This document shows, in pieces, positions 1 through 10,488 of a stretch of DNA of 64,000 nucleotides. The DNA is from Agriotes lineatus. Lineage: Eukaryota; Arthropoda; Insecta; Coleoptera; Elateridae. Within the stretch, counting starts at the first letter, position 1. Each line of letters opens with the position of its first letter. Position numbers and translations under genes: made by a program. The notes beneath the pieces were generated by a model. That model was not told the origin of the DNA. It was given only the letters and a program-made list of their open reading frames with translations, and did no database searches. The stretch covers positions 178,532,015-178,596,014 of the forward strand of contig OW679195.1 in NCBI GenBank assembly GCA_940337035.1, written 5' to 3'.

Positions 1-1040
1 TTTACAGTTGAAAACACATAAATGCTCATCTTCATCACCAACTGCGCAACGTGTATGGTAAATGTTGAGAGGTTCCTTATTGTTCAGTTTAAAATGTGTT
101 TTGTAAGAACTGTAATTTGGTGTAGAAAATCTTGCCCAATTTGAAATATAATCCTCCTTCAGGAAAATCTAACATAGTTCTGTACCAGATAAATCAGCAA
201 AGTTAACAATTTCTAGAGAAAGGTAAAGTGCAGACCATACCGTTCACCGACGAAGTTCTGAAAGGGAACAAATGTAAGACCTCCCATACTTTCCGTATAG
301 CCCAGACGTGGAACCATTTGATTTGAATTTTTCCAGCACTTAAGACGTATCACCACAGAAGAAACCAAATTTGGTTTTTTCTGTGGTATCACGGTCAAAT
401 AAGGGTATCGTGAAAAATGAGATAGAACAACTACCAGATTTATTCACTGAGAAAATTAAAAAAATCCTGTTCTGTCTAAGCCAAAAACTGTTCCCCTTAG
501 AGCGACCTCCTTAACAATATTGCTCAAAAACTGATTATATGAATTAGATGCAAATGCTGAGGCTTTGTTATGTCATGTATTCGTTGTTAATTTTATTTAA
601 AATTTCTGGGGATTTTTATATATTTTTTGGCTTTATTGTGCTGTGTGCTTGGCGTGGCTGCAGTGACTCTTAAATTTTTGCCTGAAAAAAATTTGAATGC
701 AAAAACGGGATACATCTTGGCTTTCAGTTCGTTGTTTTCGCAAAATCGCTTTCAGCCGAATTTGCTGCGTCAGGCGGCGCTTCCTCCGCCACCCTTTATT
801 CCAAACTATAAATCCATTAACCCTGGGTTTACAATAACCCGCATGTGTACTCATCTCGAAATCAGCGCGTGTAAACAGCGGTTGAATATTATATTTCAAC
901 ATTATCTGCGCGGCACACATTGCAGGTAATAGGGCCTCGCGCCCACATAAAGAACGCATTATCATAAACACGATCGGGGAATGGACCCAGCAAAGTGCCC
1001 CGAAAAGCCAACTTTAAACAAAGCGGATTGATTAACCCGT
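1..1040. other. No recognised gene
   Basis: AT-rich up to about 600, then less AT-rich. Open frames on both strands are short and match no family I recognise. The stretch from about 630 leads into the zinc-knuckle relic that follows and may be its degraded upstream part. Confidence 0.4.
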
Positions 1041-1042
1041 GA

Positions 1043-1650
1043 ATGAAGATGGCATCTGCTCGGCGTTCGTGTCCAATTAAAATGGCTGAATTCGCGCTGT
1101 CCTGTTTACCGATGTTGACATGTGCAAGCGAGCTCATCGGTAATCTGCAACAAATTCGGGTTGTTTGCATGTTTCGCGGATTAATCTGTCCCGGGATTTA
1201 TTGCGATTGCCTCCGGTGGTTAACCGTTCTGCCCGAGTGCTGTAAGTGTCGCAGGGCTGGACATTCGCCTAGATACTGTCAATAATGTGCCAGTGTTGCA
1301 CAAAATGTTGCTGAAACTGCCACGAATGAAAATGGTTTTGATTTGACTACCGACAAGATCTGTTGTAAAAGTCGGCAAGCTGAACATTTGCCTAAATGCT
1401 GCAACGAATATACCAGTGTTGCATAAAATTTTCTTGGATATGCACGAATGAAGTACGTTGGACTACAGGAAGGATTTGTTATAAGTGTGGAACAGATTCT
1501 ACGATTAATACACCGGTGTTGCTTTTGACTACCAGCACGAATTGCTGTGTGCCAGCAAACTGGGGATTCGCTTAAATGCTGCTACCAGGAAGGATATGTT
1601 GTAAGTGTCGGAAAGCTGGACATTCATTTAAATGCTGTTACTAATATGAA
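1043..1650 (+). pseudogene. Decayed array of CCHC zinc-knuckle modules
   Basis: The 80-residue frame at 1043-1285 ends in a CCHC knuckle (C-x2-C-x4-H-x4-C, encoded at about 1239-1283). Downstream, related copies of the same coding module recur at about 1359-1403 (second Cys changed to Ser), 1467-1496 (CYKC kept, His half lost), 1550-1580 (badly decayed) and 1585-1632 (again a full C-x2-C-x4-H-x4-C). They lie in different frames with stops between them. The sequence between units is also repeated: a block around 'ccagtgttgca' and another around 'cacgaatgaa' each recur. CCHC knuckles bind single-stranded nucleic acid in retroelement Gag/ORF1 proteins and in CNBP-like host proteins. I infer a tandemly expanded and now broken knuckle protein, probably of retroelement origin. 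No reverse transcriptase is attached. Confidence 0.5.
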
Positions 1651-2343
1651 AAAAATTCTCGGATAAGCACAAATGAAGTATAGCATTTTTATACAACGCA
1701 TTGGCGAAGATTATCACTTTATCCACAACCGGGCATAATGAGTAGCAGCCTGATCGCTTTTTGCATTCTATGCGTCACAGCGCAATTGTATATGCTAATG
1801 ATCTTCGGGGAGCAATCAATCTGATAAGTTAATCAGTGCTTGTCCAATCGCACTCGGCCCTCTAAGAAGATATAATGCCTTGCATAATTATTGCCCGTGC
1901 GAGGGTTGTAAGAGATATACGGCAGTGCAACGGGGCACAATTTATATCTCGATATGAAATATCAGCGAAAATCGGGGTTTAAGTTGCGCCAAAGCGGGAA
2001 GTTAAGTATGCATAATGTCACGGGCCAGAGCAGGGAGAGCGTTGACGCGGGGATGATCGCAAGAACGGGGCAGTTTACGCTGTGCAAATTTACTTATTAC
2101 CTTAATTATTCGCGGTGCATACACTTGTTGGAGGTAACGATCCTGGGGTGGGTCCGCTACGAGTGCATTTGTTATCCGCGGCCGGGGGTGTAGGCGATAC
2201 CCAGATGTTCATCCCCGTCGAACCATATTCAAAATTCATACACTAAGGGCTGGCTCGTAATTAATGACTTTGTTATCTCCACAACCTCGAGTATAACAGT
2301 ATAAGCACTGTGGGGGTTGGATGCAGTTAAATTTTTATTTGCA
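1651..2343. other. No recognised gene
   Basis: Relatively GC-rich around 1950-2200, with a 79-residue open frame (1954-2193) that I do not recognise. No clear repeat boundary seen. Confidence 0.35.
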
Positions 2344-2590
2344 ATATACGGGGTGTCTGAAAAGTCGGCATGTGGCTACTGCGGGTGTTTCCATGTTAAA
2401 AGCTATGCAATATTTTGCCTTAGGGGTGCAATTTAAAAAGGGAGAAAAAGGCTTAGGATATGTATTTGCAACGTTCTACATATAGCCAAAGCTCCTCCCA
2501 TTTAACTGTTTATCTAATTTTTAAAATTCTGAGATTCTGAGATATGTGCATGTGGACACAATGGAAAAAAACACTCCCCCTGTATAAATA
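2344..2590. mobile_element. Possible small MITE with imperfect terminal repeats
   Basis: The left end reads 'atacggggtgtctgaaaa' and the right end 'acactccccctgtata', which are imperfect reverse complements about 245 bp apart. No coding content and no target duplication I can fix. Weak call. Confidence 0.3.
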
Positions 2591-3255
2591 TTAATTTGTT
2601 TTGGATATGTATTTTTGTACTAATACTGTTTTTCTTTCAGGTAAGTTTCGTAATTTTGCTACTGCTTCCGTGAAGTTCGACTTTCTAAACGGTAGGTGTG
2701 AAGAGTGAAGAAGAGAAACATGAAGAAAGCTAATATATTATGTAATATAGATCTCGTAAGCAATTTCAAAAACTCAATTTCAGAGTGTAATCAAACCTTG
2801 ACATCTAATAGAAGTTGCACCGTGTTCTTGGAATGAAAGTATAAACCGTAGCTTACTGAATAATTCAGATATTACATTGCGCATACGGAACGTTTAGTTT
2901 TACATACGAGCCACCCACATATTTTCTAATGGTTCATTTTTAATGTTCCAGTCGTATAACTCGGCCATCTTCCCGTGTCTTAGTCGCCAACCAATGTTGG
3001 GATCCACCATTTTGATTTAAGTCCTGGGCTTAAACAAGTTTCGCCAACATTATGAGATCCTAGGAGCGTCTTGAATTGCCTCGTAAAGACGAATAGTAAA
3101 ACAACAATGAAGTTTTATTGTTATCCGTTATTAGCCCACTATATTAGGGAGGCTGCAATTAAGCGCCCTTGTATAAGCAGTGCTTAATGTCAAAATGCAG
3201 GTCCTCATGATTGGAAAGGGTTATTAGATAAAGCAGTTATGTATTTTAATACTTT
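2591..3255. other. No recognised gene
   Basis: AT-rich sequence without long frames. 'ctttcag' followed by 'gtaagt' near 2634-2646 looks like abutting splice sites, but no coding sequence supports a gene here. Confidence 0.3.
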
Positions 3256-3835
3256 CCAGTAGAACAGTGGACAGGATAACGGCCATTTTGTTTTTAATTG
3301 GGTCAATTAAAATAGTAGAACAGTGGGCACTATAGCGGCCATTTTGTTTTTAATTGGATTAATCAATATCAAATGCTCTAATTAAACCGCCAATCAGATG
3401 CTCTAATTATTCTTCATATGTGCTATTGCTTAATCACATATGAAGTTTGATATTTAATTTACATATGTGCTACTGATTAAATTACGCGGCGGCCATTTTT
3501 AATTTGCTTCTGGAATTACACGGCGGCCATCTTGGTTTTCTGGCGCGAATATTTGAATTTTAAATTTTTCAGATTTTTTTTTAATTTAAATCTCCCGGGC
3601 GTCCGCCATCTTGGTTTTCTGCGCGCGCACTTCTAGCGGAAATATTTGAATTTCAAACTGTTAAATCTTCCGTCTCCCTCATCGAAGCTGCTCTCTCTCT
3701 CTCTCTCATGCACGGCGGCCATTTTAATTTCGCGCGAATATTTGAATTTTAAATTTTTTCAGATTTTTTTTCTAAGTTCAATTTTTTGAATTTAAACTTC
3801 CCAGGGTGTCGGCCATCTTGGCTTTCTCGCATTTA
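3256..3835. repeat. Diverged minisatellite built on 'cggccat(c/t)ttg'
   Basis: The block 'cggccattttgtttttaatt' occurs at about 3281 and 3338. Shorter versions ('cggccat' followed by a T-rich run, often 'ttggttttc') recur at about 3489, 3525, 3605, 3715 and 3810, each next to 'gaatatttgaattt'. A (CT)n run lies at 3690-3707. Non-coding. Confidence 0.6.
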
Positions 3836-3936
3836 ATTTAAAAAAAGCTTTCTGCGATGACCCTAGGCCGGATTCGAACCAGCGATCACAGCATTACGAG
3901 TCTAAGAGGCTAACTACCTGAGCTACCCAGACAACG
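3836..3936 (-). repeat. tRNA-derived SINE head or tRNA pseudogene
   Basis: On the minus strand there is a polymerase III A-box-like 'tagctcaggtagttag' (3909-3924) and a perfect B-box 'ggttcgaatcc' (3870-3880). The loop would read CTCGTAA (anticodon CGT, Thr-like), but the anticodon stem does not pair, so this is not a working tRNA. It is followed by 'aaagctttttttaaatt'. A second copy of the 3' half lies at 4620-4684 with the same tail, which indicates a dispersed SINE family. Confidence 0.6.
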
Positions 3937-4133
3937 TAACTGAGTCCTATTAAAACTTCAACACTTGCGTGTCGAGCTCCCTTGTTTTAAACAAACTATT
4001 TTTTGAGAAATATGTTTTATAAGAATGGAGTTGCATGGCTTGTAGTGTTAAATGAGTGTAGTAATTTAAAAAAAGTGTTTTTGCATTTGGTTGGGCTATA
4101 ATTAATTATTTTATAATTTGTGCCTGCTATATG

Positions 4134-4174
4134 GCTGGATTAACGAGATTCTCATTGTCCCTACCTACTATAGG
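4134..4174 (+). rRNA. 28S rRNA-derived fragment (about 40 bp, pseudogenic)
   Basis: The stretch 'ggattaacgagattc' then 'cattgtccctac(c)tactat' closely matches a highly conserved block of eukaryotic 28S rRNA just downstream of the R2 target site, as I remember that sequence. Only about 40 bp are present. A longer related fragment lies at 31892-32027. Not a functional rRNA gene. Confidence 0.6.
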
Positions 4175-4619
4175 AAATTTCCGTCTAAGTTCCCTTTTTA
4201 AAACAGGTCGGTGCCTGTGTTTTGTTTGGTTTTAAAGGTTTGAACATTGTACCACTTAGCTGTTCTGACATTACACTTCCATATTCATATTATAAATAAA
4301 TTTTAAATGTTATTTTCGACTGAGTTTTAGCCGCTTATAAATTACAACAGCTAGTTTAAAAATTAAATGGGCGATAAGAGGTAAAGGCAGATCGTAATAT
4401 AAAACGAGTTACAAATTTTATTTTAATATATTCCTGAAATACTGATAATACGTATTGCTTGAATAAGAAAGAGATAAACATAAAATGCGTAATTATTCGC
4501 AATGGTTTTTGCCCCGGGCGCGTTTTCAGTTAACTTGATTGTTAGCACAGACAATGGAATTTGCTATGATATCACCGAATCTGCAGGGGTCATCTGGTCT
4601 ACGCTCATCTCGTCCGCAT
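4175..4619. other. No recognised gene
   Basis: AT-rich sequence between the 28S-like scrap and the second SINE piece. No long frames and no repeat that I can place. Confidence 0.3.
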
Positions 4620-4684
4620 TTATTTAATTTAAAAAAAAAAGCTTTTTGCGGTGGCCCAAGTCGGATTTGAACCCTAGCCACATG
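4620..4684 (-). repeat. Second, truncated tRNA-derived SINE copy
   Basis: The minus strand carries B-box 'ggttcaaatccgac' followed by 'gcaaaaagctttttttt'. It shares this 3' half and tail with the copy at 3836-3936 but lacks the A-box half. Confidence 0.55.
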
Positions 4685-5159
4685 TGAATAATTATTTTAA
4701 ATCGCGAAAAGTGTTGAGTAAATAAATGCAACGTATTATAAATACGTAAAACTTTTAGTTATTGTGCGTTTATAAGATGGGTCTTTTGACAAAGTGGAAG
4801 AATCAAACTGTGCTATTGTAAATGTACAGATTTTTCACGGTCAATTTGTATATAACAACTTAATGTAAATTGGTAATTTAGAACATTTTAACGAAAACAG
4901 CGACTTCTTTCGGAATAAACTGTTTCTTCTCACCACGGAACCCTATTTTATAAGTAAACGTCTGAAATTGTGTCATTATATCGATAAAAACTGCATTTTA
5001 GTTTAAAAAATTCCAGTATAAATGCAAACGGACGAAAATAAAAACGCAATTGACCACAAATTAACATAATTTTGAATAAGAACGCTCAATTTCGTTGAAA
5101 AAATGTTCTGACACCGTCATTTCACTTAAAATTTTACAAAAACTGACATCATATCACTT

Positions 5160-5400
5160 GAAATTATACAAAAAACGACTCTAACTTGTTGCAATTTCAG
5201 CAAGATTTGAATAAAAAACAGCAATTTCTGCAGCAATTTTAGTAAGATTTGAATAAAAACACAATTTCGCTGAAAAAGTTCTAACCAAAAACGACAAAAA
5301 CAATATTTTTATAGAACTTTCATTGAAAAATCTTCTACCACAAGCATTTGTAGAAGCAAAATTCACGCACTTTCGATGAAAAACGTTCTGTTCCACATCA
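5160..5400. repeat. Degenerate repeats leading into the 145 bp array
   Basis: 'gcaatttcagcaagatttgaataaaaa' is repeated with changes near 5190 and 5240, and A-rich 'acaaaaac' motifs recur. It leads directly into the 145 bp tandem repeat. The 71-residue frame on the minus strand is a by-product of this composition. Confidence 0.4.
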
Positions 5401-5880
5401 TCTCACATAAATTTTCACAAAAATCGACATCATGTCACATAAATTATACAAAAACTGTCATCATATCACTTGAAATTATACAAAAAACAACATTTTCATT
5501 CAACACACGATGAAAATTGAACAAAAATCACGCAATCATACAGCATCTCACATAAATTTTCACAAAAATCGACATCATGTCACATAAATTATACAAAAAC
5601 TGTCATCATGTAACTTGAAATTATACAAAAAACGACATCTTTATTCAACACACGACGAAAATTGAACAAAAATCACGCAATCACACATCATCTCACATAA
5701 ATTTACACAAAAATCGACATCATGTCACATAAATTATACAAAAACTGTCATCATATCACTTGAAATTATACAAAAAACGACATTTTCATTCAACACACGA
5801 TGAAAATTGAACAAAAATCACGCAATCATACAGCATCTCACATAAATTTTTACAAAAATCGACATCATGTTACATAAACT
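5401..5880 (+). repeat. 145 bp tandem repeat, about 3.3 copies
   Basis: Units start with 'tctcacataaat' at 5401, 5546, 5691 and 5836, an exact spacing of 145 bp. The last unit is truncated after about 45 bp. Each unit contains 'acaaaaatcgacatcatg', 'cacttgaaattatacaaaaa' and 'cgatgaaaattgaacaaaaa'. The array recurs inverted at about 9539-9809, where it runs into the scaffold gap. Confidence 0.9.
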
Positions 5881-6447
5881 ATGCATTCAGTTTTACACTT
5901 TTTATAAAATGCATCGCTCAAAATTAAAAGAAATAGCAATTTCGTTGAAAAAATCTTTTACCACAAGCATTTCGATAAACAAAATTCAAAAATTCTTGTA
6001 CTTTTGATGGAAATACACACAATTTCGTTGAAAAATTTGCAAATGTTTTACACTTTTTTATTAAATGTATCGCCCAAAATTAAAAGAAAGCACAATTTTT
6101 TAAATTATATCACGCCATTATGAAATCGTAGATTGATTTTTTTGAAATTTTACACTTTGTAACTGTAAAATAACTTCAAATACTAATATTTTAGCTTTAG
6201 ATTTTGTAATTATTGCAGATTCGTGAAAAACAATAGCAGAGTAGAAATAAAAAAACACAAACACTTTGTAATAAACAAATATATTGTTCTTATTTCGTAT
6301 AATACTTAATAATATAAAAATAATTGTACAGCTGAATGTCTTATTTTCTAAAAATCTGCTAGCAATTTACAAAACTGTAGTTTGAGGTGCACAACATTTC
6401 AAATTAAAAAGGCTGCAAGTAATAAATCAGAATTTTATTGTGTCATT

Positions 6448-7238
6448 TTAATGTTTAAGATGCACCCAATCTAGAATTCCCTTCGTTTTTGGTGTTGATG
6501 ACATCTGCCTTAGAGGCATTTTTCTAACGGCCCTTTTTTGGAGGCGTTTCCTTATCGGCGTTCTTCTGACTGAACCTTTTTGATGTGGACTTGGATGAGT
6601 AGCTGGTGTTTTTAATTTATATTCTAAATCGGACTCGCAGTTATCAGTTTCCATTTCGGTTTTTCCTGTAGTACCACTCGGGGTTGGCTTCTTTTGCTGT
6701 TTAGGTTTAGCTAGCAGCACATTAGCAACGTTAAGGTCTTTGATGTAAGCAGCAAACTGTAGGCGTCCGGGTGGATTAATAGTTTTTCGAGGCCTCAGAG
6801 TGTCGTGAATTAAATCGACTATGTTAGACGCCGGTAAAATTTACCACCCTTTACAGTAACCGTACCCTTGTGATCCTAGCTCACATCGTTTGAGGTACTT
6901 AAAATGCGTAGGAAAACTTCAGCTTTTTTCTTAAAAGTTTTGGGAAGTGTAGATAAAATAAGGGCATTTGATAGGCTGTTACTGGTTGTTTCAGTAGGTA
7001 TTTTGATTGGCTTCCGCGCCTGGTTTGTGAAATGAAGGTACCTTTGTAAAACCTGATTGTACTGGATCCATTTATCGTGATCAGTTAATTTGGACTTTAA
7101 AACTTTTTGCATTTCGTCATCAAGCTGTGATAATATATTTTTCTCCGCATTCTCGCCAGACTTAAGACGTTGGACAAATTCCGGCGATACAATCAACATC
7201 TTCCGCTCTTGGCCCATTTTAGTCGAAAAGGAGCTCAA
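6448..7238 (-). pseudogene. Broken mobile-element or virus-like ORF, left arm
   Basis: Two open segments lie in order on the minus strand: 120 residues (7238-6876) and 90 residues or more (6720-6448). The first begins around an in-frame ATG, is charged, and has a helical Lys/Glu-rich part with a W-x2-Y-x-Q-x-L-Q-R-Y-L motif near residues 56-67. It ends at an in-frame TAG. About 20 codons further on the frame must shift to continue into the second segment, whose C-terminal half is very basic (many Arg/Lys-Pro). So there is one stop and one frameshift. The overall look resembles proteins carried by large Polinton/adintovirus-like DNA elements and found in many animal genomes, but that is from memory and uncertain. 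An identical inverted copy lies at 8181-8971. Confidence 0.45.
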
Positions 7239-7315
7239 TCGTTTGTTCTGGTAGAGCCGTCGTGAATAAACTAGCTTAAAATCAAGACTTTCATAATAAA
7301 TATATAGAAAAAATA

Positions 7316-7397
7316 TGACAGGTACGGGATTCGAACCCGTATTCTCTCTCGAGATCAGAGCTTAAATCTGACGCCTTAACCATTCGGCCAACCTGTC
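7316..7397 (-). tRNA. tRNA-Leu(UAA), left arm copy
   Basis: 82 nt, ending in discriminator A; no encoded CCA. The acceptor stem GACAGGT/ACCTGTC is perfect, the D stem is GCC/GGC, and anticodon stem TCAGA/TCTGA encloses loop TTTAAGC with anticodon TAA. A long variable arm of the leucine class contains CTC/GAG pairing. The T stem is ACGGG/CCCGT with loop TTCGAAT. A and B boxes are intact, so it looks functional. It has an inverted partner at 8022-8103. Confidence 0.95.
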
Positions 7398-8021
7398 TCC
7401 CTATATAAACGACCACTCTCTGCATAATTAAGAAAACATATAGTTTAAAAAGCCTTCTACATACAATTTCATACAATATTTCATATAAATTAAGTCATGT
7501 ACAAATTTCTAAATCGGTTTTGATATATATTTTATCGAAAGACTTGACCCTCAGCTGCCGTTTTATTATTTTTCGTGATGCGTGATCGTTGAATTTTACA
7601 AGTGCCATCCTGTCTGCGATGTGACGCACGCAGTGTTTCCATACCTTTTTATTTTAAAATTCTATAAAATCAGAGGTCCAAACTGCTGCCGCATCAGGTA
7701 ACAGAGTACAATGGTTTAAAACGTGTTAGTGCGGCATCAGTCGGGCCTCTGGTTTTATAAAATTTTAAAATAAAAAGGGATGGAGACATTGCGTACGTCA
7801 CACAGCAGACAGGATGGCTCTTGTAAAATTCAGCGATGACGCATCACGACAAATAATAAAACGGCAGCTGAGGGTCAAGTCTTTCGATAAAATATATATA
7901 TCAAAACCTGATTTAGAAATTTGTACATGGCTTAATTTATATGAAATATTGTATGAAATTGTATGTAGAAGGCTTTTTAAACTATATGTTTTCTTAATTA
8001 TGCAGAGAGTGGTCATAGGGA

Positions 8022-8103
8022 GACAGGTTGGCCGAATGGTTAAGGCGTCAGATTTAAGCTCTGATCTCGAGAGAGAATACGGGTTCGAATCCCGTACCTG
8101 TCA
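8022..8103 (+). tRNA. tRNA-Leu(UAA), right arm copy
   Basis: Identical in all stems and anticodon (TAA) to the copy at 7316-7397, in the opposite orientation. The two genes diverge from the palindrome centre with their 5' ends facing it, about 625 bp apart. The upstream flank differs from its partner by a 6 bp indel, which shows the arms have started to diverge. Confidence 0.95.
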
Positions 8104-8180
8104 TATTTTTTTTATATATTTATTATGAAAGTCTTGATTTTAAGCTAGTTTATTCACGACGGCTCTACCAGAACAAACGA

Positions 8181-8971
8181 TTGAGCTCCTTTTCGACTAA
8201 AATGGGCCAAGAGCGGAAGATGTTGATTGTATCGCCGGAATTTGTCCAACGTCTTAAGTCTGGCGAGAATGCGGAGAAAAATATATTATCACAGCTTGAT
8301 GACGAAATGCAAAAAGTTTTAAAGTCCAAATTAACTGATCACGATAAATGGATCCAGTACAATCAGGTTTTACAAAGGTACCTTCATTTCACAAACCAGG
8401 CGCGGAAGCCAATCAAAATACCTACTGAAACAACCAGTAACAGCCTATCAAATGCCCTTATTTTATCTACACTTCCCAAAACTTTTAAGAAAAAAGCTGA
8501 AGTTTTCCTACGCATTTTAAGTACCTCAAACGATGTGAGCTAGGATCACAAGGGTACGGTTACTGTAAAGGGTGGTAAATTTTACCGGCGTCTAACATAG
8601 TCGATTTCATTCACGACACTCTGAGGCCTCGAAAAACTATTAATCCACCCGGACGCCTACAGTTTGCTGCTTACATCAAAGACCTTAACGTTGCTAATGT
8701 GCTGCTAGCTAAACCTAAACAGCAAAAGAAGCCAACCCCGAGTGGTACTACAGGAAAAACCGAAATGGAAACTGATAACTGCGAGTCCGATTTAGAATAT
8801 AAATTAAAAACACCAGCTACTCATCCAAGTCCACATCAAAAAGGTTCAGTCAGAAGAACGCCGATAAGGAAACGCCTCCAAAAAAGGGCCGTTAGAAAAA
8901 TGCCTCTAAGGCAGATGTCATCAACACCAAAAACGAAGGGAATTCTAGATTGGGTGCATCTTAAACATTAA
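8181..8971 (+). pseudogene. Broken mobile-element or virus-like ORF, right arm
   Basis: Mirror copy of 6448-7238 with the same two open segments (8181-8543; 8699-8971, extendable upstream to about 8580 in frame), the same TAG ending the first segment and the same frame change between them. One substitution distinguishes the arms in the inter-segment region. Because both breaks are shared, they predate the inverted duplication. The ORF starts about 80 bp downstream of the tRNA-Leu 3' end. No homologue can be asserted without a profile search. Confidence 0.45.
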
Positions 8972-9538
8972 AATGACACAATAAAATTCTGATTTATTAC
9001 TTGCAGCCTTTTTAATTTGAAATGTTGTGCACCTCAAACTACAGTTTTGTAAATTGCTAGCAGATTTTTAGAAAATAAGACATTCAGCTGTACAATTATT
9101 TTTATATTATTAAGTATTATACGAAATAAGAACAATATATTTGTTTATTACAAAGTGTTTGTGTTTTTTTATTTCTACTCTGCTATTGTTTTTCACGAAT
9201 CTGCAATAATTACAAAATCTAAAGCTAAAATATTAGTATTTGAAGTTATTTTACAGTTACAAAGTGTAAAATTTCAAAAAAATCAATCTACGATTTCATA
9301 ATGGCGTGATATAATTTAAAAAATTGTGCTTTCTTTTAATTTTGGGCGATACATTTAATAAAAAAGTGTAAAACATTTGCAAATTTTTCAACGAAATTGT
9401 GTGTATTTCCATCAAAAGTACAAGAATTTTTGAATTTTGTTTATCGAAATGCTTGTGGTAAAAGATTTTTTCAACGAAATTGCTATTTCTTTTAATTTTG
9501 AGCGATGCATTTTATAAAAAGTGTAAAACTGAATGCAT

Positions 9539-9809
9539 AGTTTATGTAACATGATGTCGATTTTTGTAAAAATTTATGTGAGATGCTGTATGATTGCGTG
9601 ATTTTTGTTCAATTTTCATCGTGTGTTGAATGAAAATGTCGTTTTTTGTATAATTTCAAGTGATATGATGACAGTTTTTGTATAATTTATGTGACATGAT
9701 GTCGATTTTTGTGTAAATTTATGTGAGATGATGTGTGATTGCGTGATTTTTGTTCAATTTTCGTCGTGTGTTGAATAAAGATGTCGTTTTTTGTATAATT
9801 TCAAGTTAC
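9539..9809 (-). repeat. Inverted copy of the 145 bp tandem array, cut by the gap
   Basis: Reverse complement of 5610-5880. It starts with the same truncated unit and continues into the run of Ns. The scaffold gap most likely reflects failure to assemble this array. Confidence 0.85.
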
Positions 9810-9909
9810 NNNNNNNNNNNNNNNNNNNNNNNNNNNNNNNNNNNNNNNNNNNNNNNNNNNNNNNNNNNNNNNNNNNNNNNNNNNNNNNNNNNNNNNNNNN
9901 NNNNNNNNN
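9810..9909. other. Scaffold gap, 100 Ns
   Basis: Exactly 100 Ns, the conventional placeholder for a gap of unknown length. Sequence at 9910 onward does not continue the palindrome. Confidence 0.98.
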
Positions 9910-10488
9910 AGTATAAGAAGACTATTTAAAATTGTAAGAAAATGGCAACTATATATACCAAATCCAAGGGCAATTACTTATCACAGAAGATCAAATTGCT
10001 ATTTTGTTATTTGGACTTCTTTTGGTATTTCAGTAGAGCTGATAAAAAATGATACCTCGTTTTGGGAGCACTAAACGGTCCGAACATGAACATTTTTTCA
10101 ATCGGCATTGTTACCCGAAATTTTAATTTAAAAGTCAATCCTGGAAGCACCTATTCGGGATATCTTATTTTTAACTTCACGTGCGCAGTAGATGCTATAA
10201 TATAAGATAGTAAGTCCACTACGCGTTGAGGGTACAAATTTTGGTCACTGCTCAAATTCGCTAATTGAGTACAACATATCCACCACCAGAAGAAAATTTT
10301 ACACCCCGAGGAAAACACCACATCACATTTTTTCATAAAAAAACAATAAAAACGACAAAACTAAAACAACAGCCCATTTCTATGTGGCAAAATAGCAATA
10401 ATCAATACAATAATTATAGTAATACGTAATTAAAGGGGTAAATTAACAATATATTTCCATCGCAAATGGCCTAACACGTATTTAAATT
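9910..10488. other. No recognised gene
   Basis: AT-rich sequence between the gap and the 3' end of the minus-strand LINE. The part next to 10488 is probably that LINE's 3' untranslated region. The 61-residue minus frame at 10151-10336 is not recognised. Confidence 0.3.

Larger units (their letters stand above)
5610..9809. repeat. 4.2 kb near-perfect palindrome with a roughly 60 bp spacer
   Basis: Position x on the left arm pairs with 15419 minus x on the right arm. For example, base 5610 mirrors 9809, and tRNA ends 7316/7397 mirror 8103/8022. The unpaired centre is about 7680-7742. Outer arms are almost identical; I saw one substitution near 6812/8607 and one near 7306/8113. Close to the centre they diverge: the left arm has an extra 6 bp by the tRNA 5' end, plus several substitutions at 7560-7640 versus 7780-7860. 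The arms contain a tRNA-Leu gene, a broken ORF pair and part of a 145 bp array. The right arm ends exactly at the 100 N gap, so its true end is unknown and an assembly fold-back must be considered. The few arm differences argue for a real, recent inverted duplication. Confidence 0.9.

Noticed and set aside
3836..3936. Functional tRNA-Thr(CGU)
   Set aside because: A and B boxes are present, but the anticodon stem does not pair and a second truncated copy with the same tail exists, so it is SINE-like.
5181..5396. 71-residue minus-strand frame with a repeated 'YSNLxEIA'-like pattern
   Set aside because: The protein repeat mirrors the DNA repeat beside the 145 bp array, and there is no start context or homologue.
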